From: Hevea brasiliensis
Taxonomy: Eukaryota > Streptophyta > Magnoliopsida > Malpighiales > Euphorbiaceae
Direction: 5' to 3'
Length of the DNA: 64,000 bases
Assembly: GCF_030052815.1 (NCBI RefSeq)
Contig: NC_079500.1
Coordinates: forward strand, 2,443,344-2,507,343
Shown here: one piece after another, positions 44,590 to 58,310 of the stretch
Position numbering within the stretch: position 1 is the stretch's first letter
How the letters are laid out: every line of letters begins with the position of its first letter
Made by a program: the position numbers and the translations under genes
Notes under the pieces: generated by a model
What the model was told of the DNA's origin: nothing
The model's input: only the letters and a program-made list of their open reading frames with translations
Database searches by the model: none

Positions 44590-47500
44590 TGTGACGCCCC
44601 TTACTCATCTATTGTATAGCAGAGCAAGAAGTGCTACATTCGGTGCCGGAGCACCCTATCTTGTCTTGTCATGTCTATTGTAAATTTTAATGTCATTTAA
44701 ATCAGGTAATTTATGTGTAGAATTTTTTTTTTATATATATATCTTATTTCTGTGGAGACCCGGACAGATCCTCCTCTGTTTTATTAGCATCTGGCGGGTT
44801 CCACTATCACGTGTTAACATATTCATAGTCATCTCACATATTTCCATATCATATTTTCTTTTATCATATCATTCACAACTATTTATGAGATCTCAAAATG
44901 AAGTGTCATCTATTGCATTCATATGAAAATTTATAGATAATAAATTATAAGTTTTCATTTCAAGTCCAAAATAAAATACATCATAAACTAGTAATTACAT
45001 CATGACTAGACATAATGAACCAAAATACTAGTCTACACATGGGCCCTACCAAAATACAAAAGACTGATGAGGTGACTCTGATCGGTTGCAGATCTGGTCG
45101 GAACTCTGTCCGAATACTACTGTGGCGGCTGCTGATCTTCAGTACCTACGCGATGGAAAACCAACGCGCTAAGCATAACGCTTAGTGGTGCATAATTTAT
45201 AATAATAATAATTAAACAATTGAAATAATATTTACAAATCATAAATTCTGGGTCTTTTACATTTTTTTACACTTTGGAATCAATTAAAATTATTGGGGTC
45301 TTTCCTGTTTACTTATTGTATATTAGGTATTAATTAATTATTATCAATGCCCAAGAAACCTATAACAAATTATAAAAGCTGGATACACGGGAGTATACGG
45401 GTTAGACAGCCATATGTCTACCCTGTATACATCACATCGGGCCACGAGGCCAGCTGTCGGGCACGAGACCAACTGTCAGGCTTGTAAAGCCAGAAATAAA
45501 GTAGGCACAATGGCCAGTAAGTAGGCATATAGCCTGTAGAACAATCATATCAGACATATATTGTCAGTTCATGATTTGCTCTATAAGCAGTACTGCTATC
45601 TGTGGTCCCTAATTGGTATACCAATTTATCCAAACTAAATAAATAAGTCTAGGTATACTATGGGCAATCAAACATTTTTAATTATTTTAGCACTATTCAC
45701 TGTTACTATTTTCTAGTACTGTTCATTGGTACCATTAATTTCATATTAATGGGACATTAGTCCCAATTTACATATTCATATCATTTTTAATATTTAATTA
45801 TCCTTATGAGTATTTTAATTATCATATATAGCATTTTTCCCATGAACCTTTCTTTAGGTTCATGTTGATGTGTTATCTTTATCTAGGAATTTGACTAGGT
45901 TAGGATGTCTATTTAGTCACACTTCCTTCATAACAATTGTTCCTCTATGTTTAAACTTGAATTTCAGTTTTTGAATCACTGAATTTGGACTTATAGAACT
46001 CAAGTTATGGTCAAAATACCATAACTGGTCCCTTTGCCTCTAAGCTGTCCAGAATTTACAATTTCTAGTCAATAAACTTTGACCAGTCATTTGATCATTT
46101 TATTGTCATTTTTAGACTTAGGTTCCTTCACAAGATATGTTCCTCTATGTCTTAGGGACTCCCAGGTACAATTTCATAATTTTTCAAGCTTGGTATAGTG
46201 AGTTATGGTCAATGTATTAACCTGGACTCTCAGTCCTATAAGGGCAAAAATAAACTTGAGCGTATGTTTGACCCTCTTTTTAGGGTCTTTACACTTAGAA
46301 TTTGGCAAAGGTGTCTAAATCAATATTGTATCCCTAAGTATCATGTTTCTAGATCATATTGGCAAATCTCAAATGGAATTTCCTAGTGGGAGTTATGGCC
46401 AAATGAACACACAGGTATCAAATGGCATTCTGAGTTCAACTTAACATTTTCTAGATTTCAATTCCTAACTTTGGCTAATATTTTCCCTAGGATGCAATGG
46501 TTTCTAGAGCTTGGTCAAAACATAAAAATTGTTGTGCTATGTCTTATAAAACTTTTGGCACTAGTTTCACTCAATTTTCAGCTTTGGAGACCAAGTTATG
46601 GCATTTTTGCCAAAACTGGTCAAGCATACCAAAGGAACAGTATTTTGGACAATTTCTGGGTTGGCAGTTTTAGTGACTCAACTTTTGCTAACAATTTGAT
46701 TTGGTTAAAAGCAAAACTGGGTTAAGTGGTCTTCATGAAAAGTGTAGCCCTATGTCTATACTTTCCATTGGTAAAATTTTAGGTCATTTGGACCAGTATA
46801 GAGAGAGTTATGACCAAATGAACATGTACTGTTCATTTGGTCATTTTCTGAGTTGGCAGTTTCAGTGACCCAACTTGTGCTAATAATTTGAATTGGTTAA
46901 AGGCAAAACTGGGTTAAGTGGTCTTCATGAAAAGTGTATCCCTATGTCTAAACTTTCCATGGGTGAAATTTTAGGTCATTTGGACTAGTATAGAGAGAGT
47001 TATGACCAAATGAACACGTACTATTCATTTGGTCATTTTCTGGGTTGGTAGTTTCAGTGACCCAAATTGTGCTAATAATTTGAATTGGTTAAAGGCAAAA
47101 CTGGGTTAAGTGGTCTTCATGAAAAGTGTATCCCTATGTCTAAACTTTCCATGGGTGAAATTTTAGGTCATTTGGACCAGTATAGAGAGAGTTATGACCA
47201 AATGAACACGTACTGTTCATTTGGTCATTTTCTGGGTTGGCAGTTTCAGTGACCCAACTTGTGCTAATAATTTGAATTTGTTAAAGGCAAAACTGGGTTA
47301 AGTGGTCTTCATGAAAAGTGTAGCCCTATGTCTAAAATTTCAATGGGTAAAATTTTAGCTCATTTGGACCAGTATAGAGAGAGTTATGACCAAATGAATA
47401 CGTACTGTTCATTTGGTCATTTTCTAGGTTGGGTGCAGGGAAATCCGAATTTGGGCAGTATTTAGCTCAAGTTTTGGACAGAATTTGGGCATGGTTTCTT

Positions 47501-48685
47501 CATGGAAAATGGGATATTTTGGGTCTAGTTTCACCTCCAATTGGTCTCATACCAATTAGGGTCACACAATTTTATTTATGGCCTAAAATGTACACTGCCC
47601 TCAACAAACACAACCTGCAGAAAATTAACACTTCCAAAACTCAATCTCCACCAACTTCCTTACTTCAATTTGTATGCAATACACTTCTATAAGCAACAAT
47701 CTCATCCCAATAGGTCAATTTCAACATTTTACACAAAGTCCTCAACATTTACACAAACCCTAGTTTTCAAAGTTTCAAATTTACACAATCAAACACCCAA
47801 ACATTTCAACTAATTACACATTCTCATGGAACCATTTTTCATCATTTGAAAGCAATAAACTTCAAGTTCCATGGCTGCCAAAAATTCAAGGGTTCTTTCC
47901 TCTAGATTTTCTTTTTGTTTTAATGGTATTTATGCTTAGCTAAACATGCTTTTCATGTTTAATAAAGAGAAGAAGAGGGATTAGTGCACTAACCTCTTGG
48001 ATAACTTGTTAAACTTCAACTTTTCTTCTTCTTTTCACTATCAATGGCTTCCTTATGGAGTGGGCTAAATTTTTAATGAAGGGGTCTATGGGTTTTGGTG
48101 AGGAGGAAGCTTGGAAAATCAAGCTTTAGGGAAGACAAAAATGGAGGGAGAGAGCTCCCATGGTGGACGGCAAGGAGAGAGAGAGAGAAGAGGGAAGAAG
48201 AAGATGGTTGGTGGGGTTTTGTCTCTTGTGGGTATTTATATATATACATTTATGTGTACTTTATTGTTTTTAAATTTCATAAATCTATTTCCTTTCTTTT
48301 CTTTTCTTTCCTTTTTTTTTCTTTTCTTCTTCTTTCTCTTCTCATTTTTCAAACTCAAATTCATAAATTTAATTTATGTTATTTATTTTATTTCCTAATT
48401 TTAATTTGACATTTATGTCAAAATTTACCTTTATGGGTGAAATGACCAAAATGCCCTTCATGGTGCATATCGGGTTATTTTTATTATTTTTGTACCAAAT
48501 AAATAAATTCTCTAAATTTTATTTTATTTTCTCAAAATTTTTCCTACATTTTTTTTAATATTTATTTCATTAATTTATGCCTCCTCACTATAGTTTAAGT
48601 GTAGTTCCAGACATTTTAATTATCCGAACAGACATTAGTCATTAGATAGTAAAATGTGCGGACTACCTTTGGTGATGACGTTACA
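44590..48685 (-). repeat. LTR-f, 4.1-kb LTR at the right edge of the array
   Basis: 4096 bp. Followed directly by TATAATATAATT, exactly as after LTR-b, so it is the positional equivalent of LTR-b in the 32-kb repeat. The end reads GATGACGTTACA (one change against the other copies). Four 192-bp units start at about 46720. Confidence 0.92.
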
Positions 48686-49485
48686 TATAATATAATTAAA
48701 TATTTTCTTTATTTATTAATATTAATATTATTTTTAAAAATAATATTATTAATCCTTATTAAAGAATAGAGAAAATTTAACGAAATTAAACATATTATGT
48801 TTTATAAATAAATTTATTATAATTTCATAATTTTATTGACAATATCAGGAAAACTTTACGTGCGCTATATATACATATGAATATTAAATAAAAAATATTA
48901 TTATTTTATTTTTTTATTAAAAAAATAATATAATAATTTTTAGATAATAAATTTAATAAAAATTTTGAGTTTTGATAGTTAATTATAAAAAAAATAACAT
49001 TTAAAAGAAAAATAAAAAAATAAATTTAGTATAAAAATAATAATTTTACGTGTCAACTCCTATCAACTACTCTTTTATATATATATAGAGAGAGAGGAAT
49101 ATCGGACTAAATGGGTCCTATCAGAGCGTGGTTTCTATGAAATATAAATTATGGAATCATATTCCTTTTTTAATATTCATATATAAAAACCATATTGCAT
49201 TATAATAATAACATATGATTAATGAATTGAAAGTGATGTATGGTTGGCCAAGTTTGGTGGTGATATAGTATTTCATTGTTTAATCGGAAGAATAATTTTA
49301 TTCTCTATATTATTCAGGAATATTGATCGGAAAATAAATGGGAACAGACGACAGCTAAGCACTTGGTAAAAAAATCAGCAAGTTGGAACTTAGAATAAAT
49401 GCATGATCTATTGTTTTCGAACATGGCAATCAATATGCAAATGCTTTGTCCTTTCATGGAAAGAAGGTTAGCAATCTATATGTAA
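48686..49485. other. AT-rich intergenic DNA, copy 2
   Basis: Equivalent of 16481-17280, with small indels in A and T runs and the TA run at 49076-49086. No gene is seen. Confidence 0.6.
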
Positions 49486-50031
49486 ATGCTTTGTCTTTTC
49501 ATGGATGCGCGGACCTCACATTTCTTTCAATGGGTTGGAAGTCTTTGTGGAGAATTCATCTCTCTTGATGGCGTAACCCTAGCAAAATCAAGATTTGATT
49601 ACGCAAGAGTGCTGATTTTGACAGATTCTACTGAGTTTATTAACAAAATCATTCAGGTGGATATTGATCATGTCAAATTCAATATCAGAGCCACCGAAGA
49701 ACCATGCCATGAGTTGTTCTCACCTCCAATCTCCAACAACGAACGACGATTGTCCCTGTCAGAAAGTTCGGATGCTGACGTGGACTCCGAAAACAACCCT
49801 ATTGGTGCATCTGGCAAGCGCAATGAGAATGTGAGTACAAGTGGCTTATACCTTTCTGAAGACAACTACATCGATCATGAAAATTCATCTGCAACGCATG
49901 ATAAGCAACATCAATTATTGAACCAACACCATAGCCGCCTCTCCCTTAACGATTCTTCGGCAACTCTTGCCATCCAAACAGATGGGGACGAGTTGGGAAC
50001 CCCAAAGAACATCGAGCTCCACAAATCTTAA
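49486..50031 (+). pseudogene. LINE ORF1 / DUF4283-type fragment, copy 2
   Basis: Its 181 codons are the same as those at 17281-17826, including GEFISLDGVTLAKSRFDYAR. The C-terminal fragment with DIADEAWQAVNMGKQLGMSF follows at about 50515-50575. Interpreted as LINE remains, duplicated with the block. Confidence 0.6.
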
Positions 50032-50615
50032 ATCGAAGCATCGTCAGAATTTGAAATACAGATAACAGAATCTTGTTCTCCAATGCATAAGCATAATTTG
50101 AATTCTGATTATCTGCACGCTGCTCCTGTCTTTGAGGACCCCTTAGCACCTTTAATCAACACAGCAAACGGTAAATGACAGTTGCCAATCTTCCTTTATT
50201 AACTCGGAGCTTCTAGAAATTGGTAAGCCTCCCTGCACCCATTATTTCCTCTCCAACTGTTATCAATTACTCCGGGCCTAATCAACAACACCAGCCAGCC
50301 CAAACCATTTAGCTCTGGTTCCTTATATAGCTACTAGCCCAGCCCAGCTCCCACTCCCTGCGAATCACTTATTTCAGATCTCCCCAAAGCTTAATGGTGG
50401 CGGAAAAATGAAAAAAGGATCAAAAACAGGAAGAATTGTGAAGCCAGCAAATAGTGACATCCATCGCATGAATTCTCGCCCCAAGAGAAAAATATTCCAA
50501 TGAATATTCCTTAGACATAGCAGATGAAGCTTGGCAAGCTGTCAACATGGGAAAGCAGTTGGGTATGTCTTTTTCTCATTCAGATGAACCCGTGGCAAGA
50601 TACTTTATGGATTAA

Positions 50616-51584
50616 TGACCTTTTGCAACACTCCAGCCGTTGATTCCTCTCCTTTATTATAACCTTCTCCTTTTCTGCTTATGGTTTCAATCACCTTGTA
50701 GTGATCCGTTTCAATCCACCCAACAGTTTCTCTTTCAATTTAGCAGGATCATCTGAAACTTTTCCTTCAATGGTGGGGTATTGTTTTTCGCTTCCCGAAG
50801 GATTTTGCATCAATATTTCTTTAATGGATGGCTCTAGTTAGTGGAAAATGCAAGAAGAATTTTAGCTGTCCTTTTTTGCAATGTCATGTTCCTTGTGGCT
50901 CCAAAGAAATAATGCCTGTTTAATGGAAGCTGAATGCATTAAACTGCAAGTGAAGAGTAAAACTCAGAGACATATATACAAGGTTGGGTGAACACTGTTG
51001 ATTTCCACACTTTGCTCTTTTATACTGCTGAGATTTAAACTTTGATGTTAAAGTGGGGTCTTATGGCTGGCTTTGTAATCTTGGGGATTCAATCAATTCT
51101 TAGAAATTGCCCACATGAATCAGAGTTTTGATCTCTGCTTGCTTCCTGTTGCTTTCTTTTGCTGTCTTGAGAGTTGATTGGTATTCTGGAATTTTAGTCC
51201 TGTTATTGCTATGTTGTTAGCACAAACAAGGATGCTCCATTTTGTATTTTGTAGCTCTCTAGTGAGTTTTAGTTGGCGTGGATTAAACTTTGAGAAGTGG
51301 CCATTGTAAAGAGTTGCAAGGCGCTGATAAACATTAGCCCATTAGTTACATGAGATGAGGATTGCAACAACAAAATGAGATGCTATCTTGATAATCTTAT
51401 CACAAATCACTCGTATTATAGGGTTTCACTCCTATCCAAGTCTATTGGATGATTTTGCTTTGTATTCAATGGTTTCTTGTTTCTTCTAAATATTTTGCTA
51501 TTTGTGTAACATTTATATATACCGAATAAATTAATTAATTTCTAAGATTAGTTTATTAGATAAATAAAAAAAAATTCATACCTA

Positions 51585-51638
<54 letters not shown>

Positions 51639-52482
51639 AAATTTTATTTTAAATTACAATAAAAAAACTTAATTGGGTAGAAGTTTAGTCAAAGTTAGAC
51701 TAAAAATGTAAATTTATATAAATTCTAAAATTAATTTTTTAAAATAATTTAAAATTAATTTAAAAATAAAAATTTAAAATAAATTGATTTTCATCAACGG
51801 TTAAATGTAGTCTTTTATTTTCCATAATGCTAAATTATCATAATATATAATTATTTGAAATATAAAATAAAATGAAAGATAGTAATAGATAATGTTTAAA
51901 TGATAATTTTATTTAAAAAATAAAATATTTAGAATTTAAAAGATATAACGTTTGAAATTTGAAATACAAAATAAAATGAAATATAGAAATAGATAATGTT
52001 TAAATGATAATTTTATTTTAAAAAAAAATATTTAGAATTTGAAAGATATAACATTTGAAATTTAATTTTTAATAAATTATATGTATATATATATATATTC
52101 AAAATTTTTGACATATATAATTCATAAATATCCATATGCATATCATAAGGTGTGATGATATAATTTATAAATATAATAATCTTAAATTTCATTTTAATTA
52201 TTTTTTTCTGGTTATAATTAATACTATTAAATAATACTTAACTAAATAATTTTATCTTTAAATATATAATTATTAAAATTTGAAATATAAAATAAAATGG
52301 AAGATAGTATAGGGATAATGTTTAAATAATCTTAGAAGTTTGATTGGTTTATCAGATATTAAAAAAACTTGTGTCCCACACTTATCTAGTTTCAAACTTG
52401 GTTTCTAATAAGAATAGATAAATATTAAGTCTTGAAAATCTATCTTTTAGGGTTATTTTAATTTTTATTAGAAGTCTATTCA
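50616..52482. other. Intergenic DNA, copy 2
   Basis: Equivalent of 18411-20290. The ATT microsatellite (about 51585-51635) is roughly 11 bp shorter than in copy 1, and the (TA)n run at 52084-52098 is also shorter. No gene is seen. Confidence 0.6.
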
Positions 52483-52489
52483 TATAAAA
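52483..52489 (+). promoter_or_regulatory. Candidate TATA box of the NAC gene, copy 2
   Basis: TATAAAA 91 bp before the ATG at 52580, with the same surroundings as in copy 1. Confidence 0.5.
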
Positions 52490-52579
52490 GAGAGAAAGTT
52501 GAGGGAGAGAGAATTTCAATACTTTTACGTTAGCTTGCATCAGTCTTCTCGGGAAAAAATTCCTCGCAAGAGTCCAATT

Positions 52580-53947
52580 ATGGAGGTGACACAGCCGCAG
52601 TCCAATGCTTCTGTTACCGCTACTCGTCAACCTCGAACAGACCCCATCAATGACAACAACAGAAAGAACTTCATTGATATTGATTATTTTAATTCTTTTC
52701 CACCCGGGTATAGGTTTCGCCCTTTGGACGGAGAGCTTGTCGTTCATTACTTGAAAAACAAGATAGCCAATCAACCCTTGCCTCCAAACAAGATCATGGA
52801 GGTTAAACTTTATGAGTACAATCCCGAGAAGCTTGCAGGTTCTTTGATCTTTAACACAACCTATTTCCATGCTTATGCATATATTTACGCGATGATTTTG
52901 TTTTTGCAATGCTATAATTTTTTTTCTTCTTTTCCACTATGATTTTGTTTTGCAATGTTATGATTAAATCTATGTTTTGTCGATGGATTTACCTTTTCCT
53001 TGTTTTGATGAACAGAGGAGTATTGGCAATGTGGGGAGACAGAATGGTACTTTTTTACACCAAGGGACAAGAGATATCCAAATGGAAGTAGACCAAAACG
53101 AGATGCCGGTGGTGGATACTGGAAGGCAACTGGAGGGGATAAAGCTGTTAAATATAAGGGTGCTGTGGTTGGATATAGGAAGGCACTTGTTTTCTACATG
53201 GGAAAGCCTCCAAATGGTACAAAGACTAACTGGATTATGCATGAATATAGGGTCAGTGATGCCCCTCCAAGAATCAAAACAAGTGCCGATGATATGAGGG
53301 TAATTAAATAAATATTTAAATTTCTTGTTTGTTGTTCATTAATTTTTCTTTTGTTTGATTAATTCTCTATTCTTTTTCTGTGGCAGTTGGATAATGTGGT
53401 TTTATGCAAGATATATAAGAGGGATGCGAAAGACAATTTGAGAAGTCGACTTTCAAATGAGGAACAATCTGCAGAGTTAGATGATCAAACTGCTGATGTT
53501 GTTAGGGATGTTGACAAAAATAGCGATCCTCCAGCCTACACAAACGCCCTTAATGACAATAAGCAAATTGTTTCAATCCCAATCCAAGAGAATCCAAGTG
53601 CATTTTATGAAGATCCTCCTTATGTTCCAATCAACGATCATGATCATCACCAAGCAATGTTAGAAGCTGCCAATTATCAACGAGCAATGTGTGCAGCTGC
53701 CAACTATGGATCTTATCGAACTTATGCTACTGGTATGACACCACCAATGCCTGAACCTGTTCAGATATATCCCCCAGAGGACATCCAGATACATTCCGCA
53801 GAGGACATCCAGATACATCCCACAGAGGACATCCAGATACAACCCACAGAGGACATCGTATCTAAATATCTGAATGAGAATTCTTGTGAGTTCGAGCTAT
53901 CACTATCACCGGATGATTGGGATATTATTTCCAATTGTCTACTATAG
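52580..53947 (+). CDS. NAC-domain transcription factor (copy 2), three exons
   Basis: Exons 52580-52838, 53016-53299 and 53387-53947 give 367 aa. The NAC domain exons read the same as in copy 1, and all splice sites are kept. The C-terminal region has four [12 protein letters not shown] repeats against three in copy 1, with variants IQIHSAED and IQIQPTED, and one Phe-to-Cys change ([10 protein letters not shown] for [10 protein letters not shown]). Both copies keep an open frame and a TATA-like box, so both could be expressed. Purpose as for copy 1: a nuclear DNA-binding regulator, subgroup not assigned. Confidence 0.9.
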
Positions 53948-54122
53948 TTAGTAATTAGTTATATAGAGTGATTGACCATCATCTGATTTGAAATTATTTA
54001 GTCATTTGGTGATCAACTTATGTAAAGGATGATGATAACTGGTTAGTTAGCAGGGAACATCCAGTTTTGTAAATTGAATTTGCTAGAATCAATGGAAAAA
54101 CAATAACCAATTTCCATTTACT

Positions 54123-54644
54123 TCAATAAATGGAGATAGCGATTGCAGAAGCTGCTCCAAAAAGGATGCATGCAATTATACCTTCAAATGCAAGAGTGCT
54201 TGCCAAACGCAGATTTCGCCTCATATAAGGAACGTCTGTGTCCAAACCAATCAAGAACAAAAAAATGACTCGAAAATTGAATGTCAGAAGTTGATAGTAT
54301 TCTATAGAAGAAGACTGGATAAAGAATTCCTGAAGTTTTTTGATTTTGCACAACAATGAAGGACCTAGCACTAGTCCAGCCTGAAAAACAAAACAGCGAA
54401 AAAACAACAACATATGAAGTACTGCAAAAACCTTAAAAATCTGCTCTTGTATCAAAGAAAGACAGGAAATGCATACAATAATATTTGCAACAGGTCCTGG
54501 TTGTCCTGAAGGTGTCAAGATAAGATGAAAAATGCGGGAGATTACAAGCATACGAGCTGCCTGCATTCCTGTTGTTATTATTGGGTTAAAGTTAAAGAGA
54601 TCTTTCTGGCAAATTGCACGTTTGGCAAATTGTGCAGCATCCAT
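54123..54644 (-). pseudogene. CHX-type antiporter fragment, copy 2
   Basis: Exons 54477-54644 and 54123-54380, same splice sites and stop as copy 1. Two amino acid changes are visible (FFIQSSS for FFIRSSS, and ACILFG for ACTLFG). The same early stop in both copies shows truncation preceded the duplication. Confidence 0.7.
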
Positions 54645-56434
54645 TTCCCAAGAATAGCCTTCTGCTTAGTTTACAATTGCAAGTTGATACCCGAACAAGA
54701 ATGGAAACTAAGCTAGAGAAAGGGACTTAGAAGCATCAAGAAAGTAAAGAGAGAGAAGAGAGAGAGAGAGATTATAGCAAGATTAACATCCCTTCCTTTT
54801 TCCTCCTATCTCATCACCCATTTTCTGTGCTTAGGACTTGTGTGTGGCTTGGGGGCATTATCTTCACATCTGAGATTTCTTGGAGAACCTTTGTTTGCGG
54901 CGACATGGTTAGAGACTATATGCTTTGTTTTTTCATTTCTATACATTTGACTCTTTCCTTTTGTATATGTGTCCAGGGAGTTGAAAGAGTGAGCAACCAA
55001 CTCCTTACCATTCTCCTTATTTCTCTGAAAGCACCATTTCTAAGATAAAAATTATAAAGCACTAATTAAGCAAGGGTTAGCAATTAACCAACTTTAATTC
55101 AATAGTATTGTAATTGTCTTTAAAAATATAAAATCTCAAATTCAAATCACAATTGAAGCCAAATTAATAACAAAAATAACAAGGGATAATATAACTTATA
55201 AAAATAAAATGAATTGACTTCTCACCTTATTATTTAAGAGTTAAAATTCTTAAATAAGACCACAAATGAAGCATTTTTCTTATTTGCAAATCTCTTAATT
55301 TAGATATAAATGCATAGTTGTTAAATTCGGATCAAACCTGCCAATTGAACCGGTGAACCAATGAATCAGCCGTTAAATTAGTCTAAGTTTATTAATGAGC
55401 TAGATAAAAAAGCGATTCGATATGACTCGGTCGACCTAACGGTTCAATTATTCAATAGATTTTTTTTTGTTTTAATTTTATTATATAGTTTCAACTTTCC
55501 ATTGATTTCCTTAACTTAAAAATATATTAATATCTTACGATAATTACCATTTTACGCTTAAATTTTATCATTATGAATATTTTTATTTACCGATCACCTT
55601 TTAATTTATTAATTATTGATTATATCGACAAAAATAATGAAAAAACATGAAGTTTAAATATTTATAAGTTATGGTTCAATAGAATTAGAGTCATCTCTAA
55701 AATCATAAAATTTTTAAATTTAAATCTCGATTGAAGTCAATTATATAAAAAAAATAAAAAAAAATTATTTATTTTTTAAAATACAAAAACTAGAAACGTT
55801 AATTTAACACAAATTATAAAGACATTTTATAAGGCAGAAAAAAGAGAAGAAACAGTATGAAAAGCGAAAATAGGCAACTCTCTTATTTTATTGATAAAAA
55901 TAAAAGAAAATGAAAAATAAAAAGTCTAATTTCCATATTTTATAAGAAAGAAAATAAAATTATAAAATTTTTTGTGAAAAATCATTTGAATCATTTTGTT
56001 TTCTATTCAAATTAAGCGGAAAGGAAATATACTATTAATTTTTTTTTCATTATGCCTTTTTTATAAATAGTTATTTTTAATATAATAATATAATAACTTT
56101 ATCTTTATATTTTTTTTTTCTTCAAAGCATAAATAAATCACTATATTCCTTCCTCTGTATATTTCACAGTAATTACATTGATTTCCTTCCAGCTCTCCTC
56201 TCTACCGCCCTAATTTGCAAATTGATGTAAAACTCGAAGACTTGAGGGAGAAAGCAGCAATTCCTTCAAGTCCAAAAGCCACAGAGTAGCTGGGGTTAAA
56301 GTGGCTTCTTTTGGGTATCTGTAATTGGCAATCTACGACAGAGAAGAGAAAGCAGTACCATCTGGGCCTTTTTCCTCTTTCTCAATGCTAATTAACATTT
56401 TGATCCCTGTATTGCTGTAGATATTTGTTATTCA
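54645..56434. other. Intergenic DNA, copy 2
   Basis: Equivalent of 22432-24226, with a GA-rich tract at 54746-54772. Small indels in A/T runs; near 55612-55625 a 12-bp TTATTGATTATT unit is present once instead of twice. No gene is supported. Confidence 0.5.
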
Positions 56435-57260
56435 ATGGATTTGGGTACTGAAGACAGGCAATACCAAGCTCACATTCGAGGCCTCAACGCCTACGATCGG
56501 CACAAGAAATTCTTGAACGATTATGGTACGATACTGTTTAGCTAGTTGATGATTTGAAGCTTTAGAATTTGAAAAATGAAGTTGTTAGTATTCGGCCTAA
56601 AAGATTCTTTATTTGTTTTATTAAGCTGAAAGGTGGACATAAATGGAATTATGCAAATGGAGAGTTTTGTATTTGTGAAATCCTTTATGTCCTATAGCAA
56701 ATGGATGATGAATAGTCTCTTCCACTGAGGAAGGAAGAAGGCTACAATCATCCTTGTGTTTTGAATTTTTTGTTCCATTTTTGGGGTGTTCAATTTGATG
56801 CAGTTAGCTTCTAAGGGAAAGAAAAGTCATCAAATGTGAAATTGCCAGTTAAAACGGATCGGGACACCCTAAGAGAAGGATATAGGTATCTTTGGTCTCT
56901 AACAAAATTCATGTGGATTACTGTGCATTCATAATTATATATTGTCTTGCAACTTATTTTTTTCCTTCTAATTTTAGCTCTTTGATTTAGTGTTAGACTG
57001 AGAAATGGTTAAGGGAGTTATAGTTTGAGGCAGCTGGAATTGGGAATATATTTCTATTGAACCATGGACTTTATGGATCAATTCTAGGAATTTGTAATGC
57101 ATTACATAGTCTATTTCTCCTCCTTCCTGATATGAAAATTTCCCTTGTATATTAATTATTTCTTCAACCTTTTAAGGTTCATACGTACTGAGGAAGATGA
57201 TATGGATACATCTTGGGAGCAAAGGCTGGTGAAGCGCTACTATGATAAGCTTTTTAACGA
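56435..57260 (+). CDS. FRA10AC1-like protein, 5' exons (copy 2)
   Basis: Exons 56435-56525, 56816-56885 and 57177-57260 join in frame through GT-AG introns: YQAHIRGLNAYDRHKKFLND then Y, GKEKSSNVKLPVKTDRDTL then REGYR, and FIRTEEDDMDTSWEQRLVKR then YYDKLFNE. This is the conserved N-terminal half of FRA10AC1, a nuclear spliceosome-associated family. Exon 3 ends at GTATCCTT, which fits a U12-type donor; without splicing, translation stops at 57270. The Cys-containing C-terminal half is not in the window, and a retroelement complex interrupts downstream DNA at 58311. It may be a 5' gene fragment or a gene with a long last intron. Confidence 0.65.
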
Positions 57261-58310
57261 GTATCCTTAGTTAGAAAGTCTTATTTTATTTATCTGAACT
57301 TTCTAGTTCTTTTTTTTTTCTGGTTTTAAACCATATTTTTTCGTAATGCTAAATTATCATAATATATAATTATATATATTCAAAATTTTTGACATATATA
57401 ATTCATAAATATAATAATTTTAAATTTCACTTTAATTATTTTTTTCTGGTTATAATTAATACTATTAAGTAATCCTTAACTAAATAATTTTATCTTAAAA
57501 TATATAATTATTAAAATTTGAAATATAAGATAAAATGGAAGATAGTATATAGATAATGTTTAAATAATAATTTTAAAATTGTAAGGTCTTGAGTTCAAGT
57601 TATAAGCCTTAAAAAAAAGGAAATTTCTTTTTTACTGTCATTGATTCAAATAAGAAAAATAAATTTTCACATAGAAATGCATATTAGGGATAAATAATAC
57701 AAAAGTTATAATAAATTGGGTTACTACCCAATAGATTTAGTCCAATTAATAAAAATGAGAGCTCTCATATTTTATTTATCAAAATTCAACCCAGCTCTAG
57801 AATTGTTTATCTTAAATACACCCGTTGATGTGAAAATGTGATCATAAAATTACTCAAGAATAAACTTAATCTCAGTGCATACAAATTGACTCAAGATCCC
57901 TCTAACTGTAAATATTAAAAAATTTAAATTCCCACCATTTTTGTTTAATCATGATACCAAATTTTTTCTTATAATTAACAAACAGAGCAAACACAAAGAA
58001 TGAGCAATCCCCTAGTATTTGCTTCTTTGCTTTTCTTTTTTCCCTTTGACATTAAATTTGTTTCAAGGCTGTAAAGTCTTTAGTTTCAACTCTGGTCAGA
58101 ACCAAATCAAATAAAAGAAAAATATAGCTACATTACAACAGTTTCTGTAGACAATGAACAGGTTTGTTGAATTCAAAATCAAAAGTTTGCATTCATTGGC
58201 ACATTACGATAGTTTTCATAAGCACACAGATAGAGAGTTGGAAACTATCTTCAGTTGCCAGTATTAAAATCCAGACTAGCTCATATACTTTATGTCTTAG
58301 ACCTTCATCT
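57261..58310. other. Downstream DNA, copy 2
   Basis: Equivalent of 25041-26090; AT-rich, no gene recognised. Confidence 0.5.
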
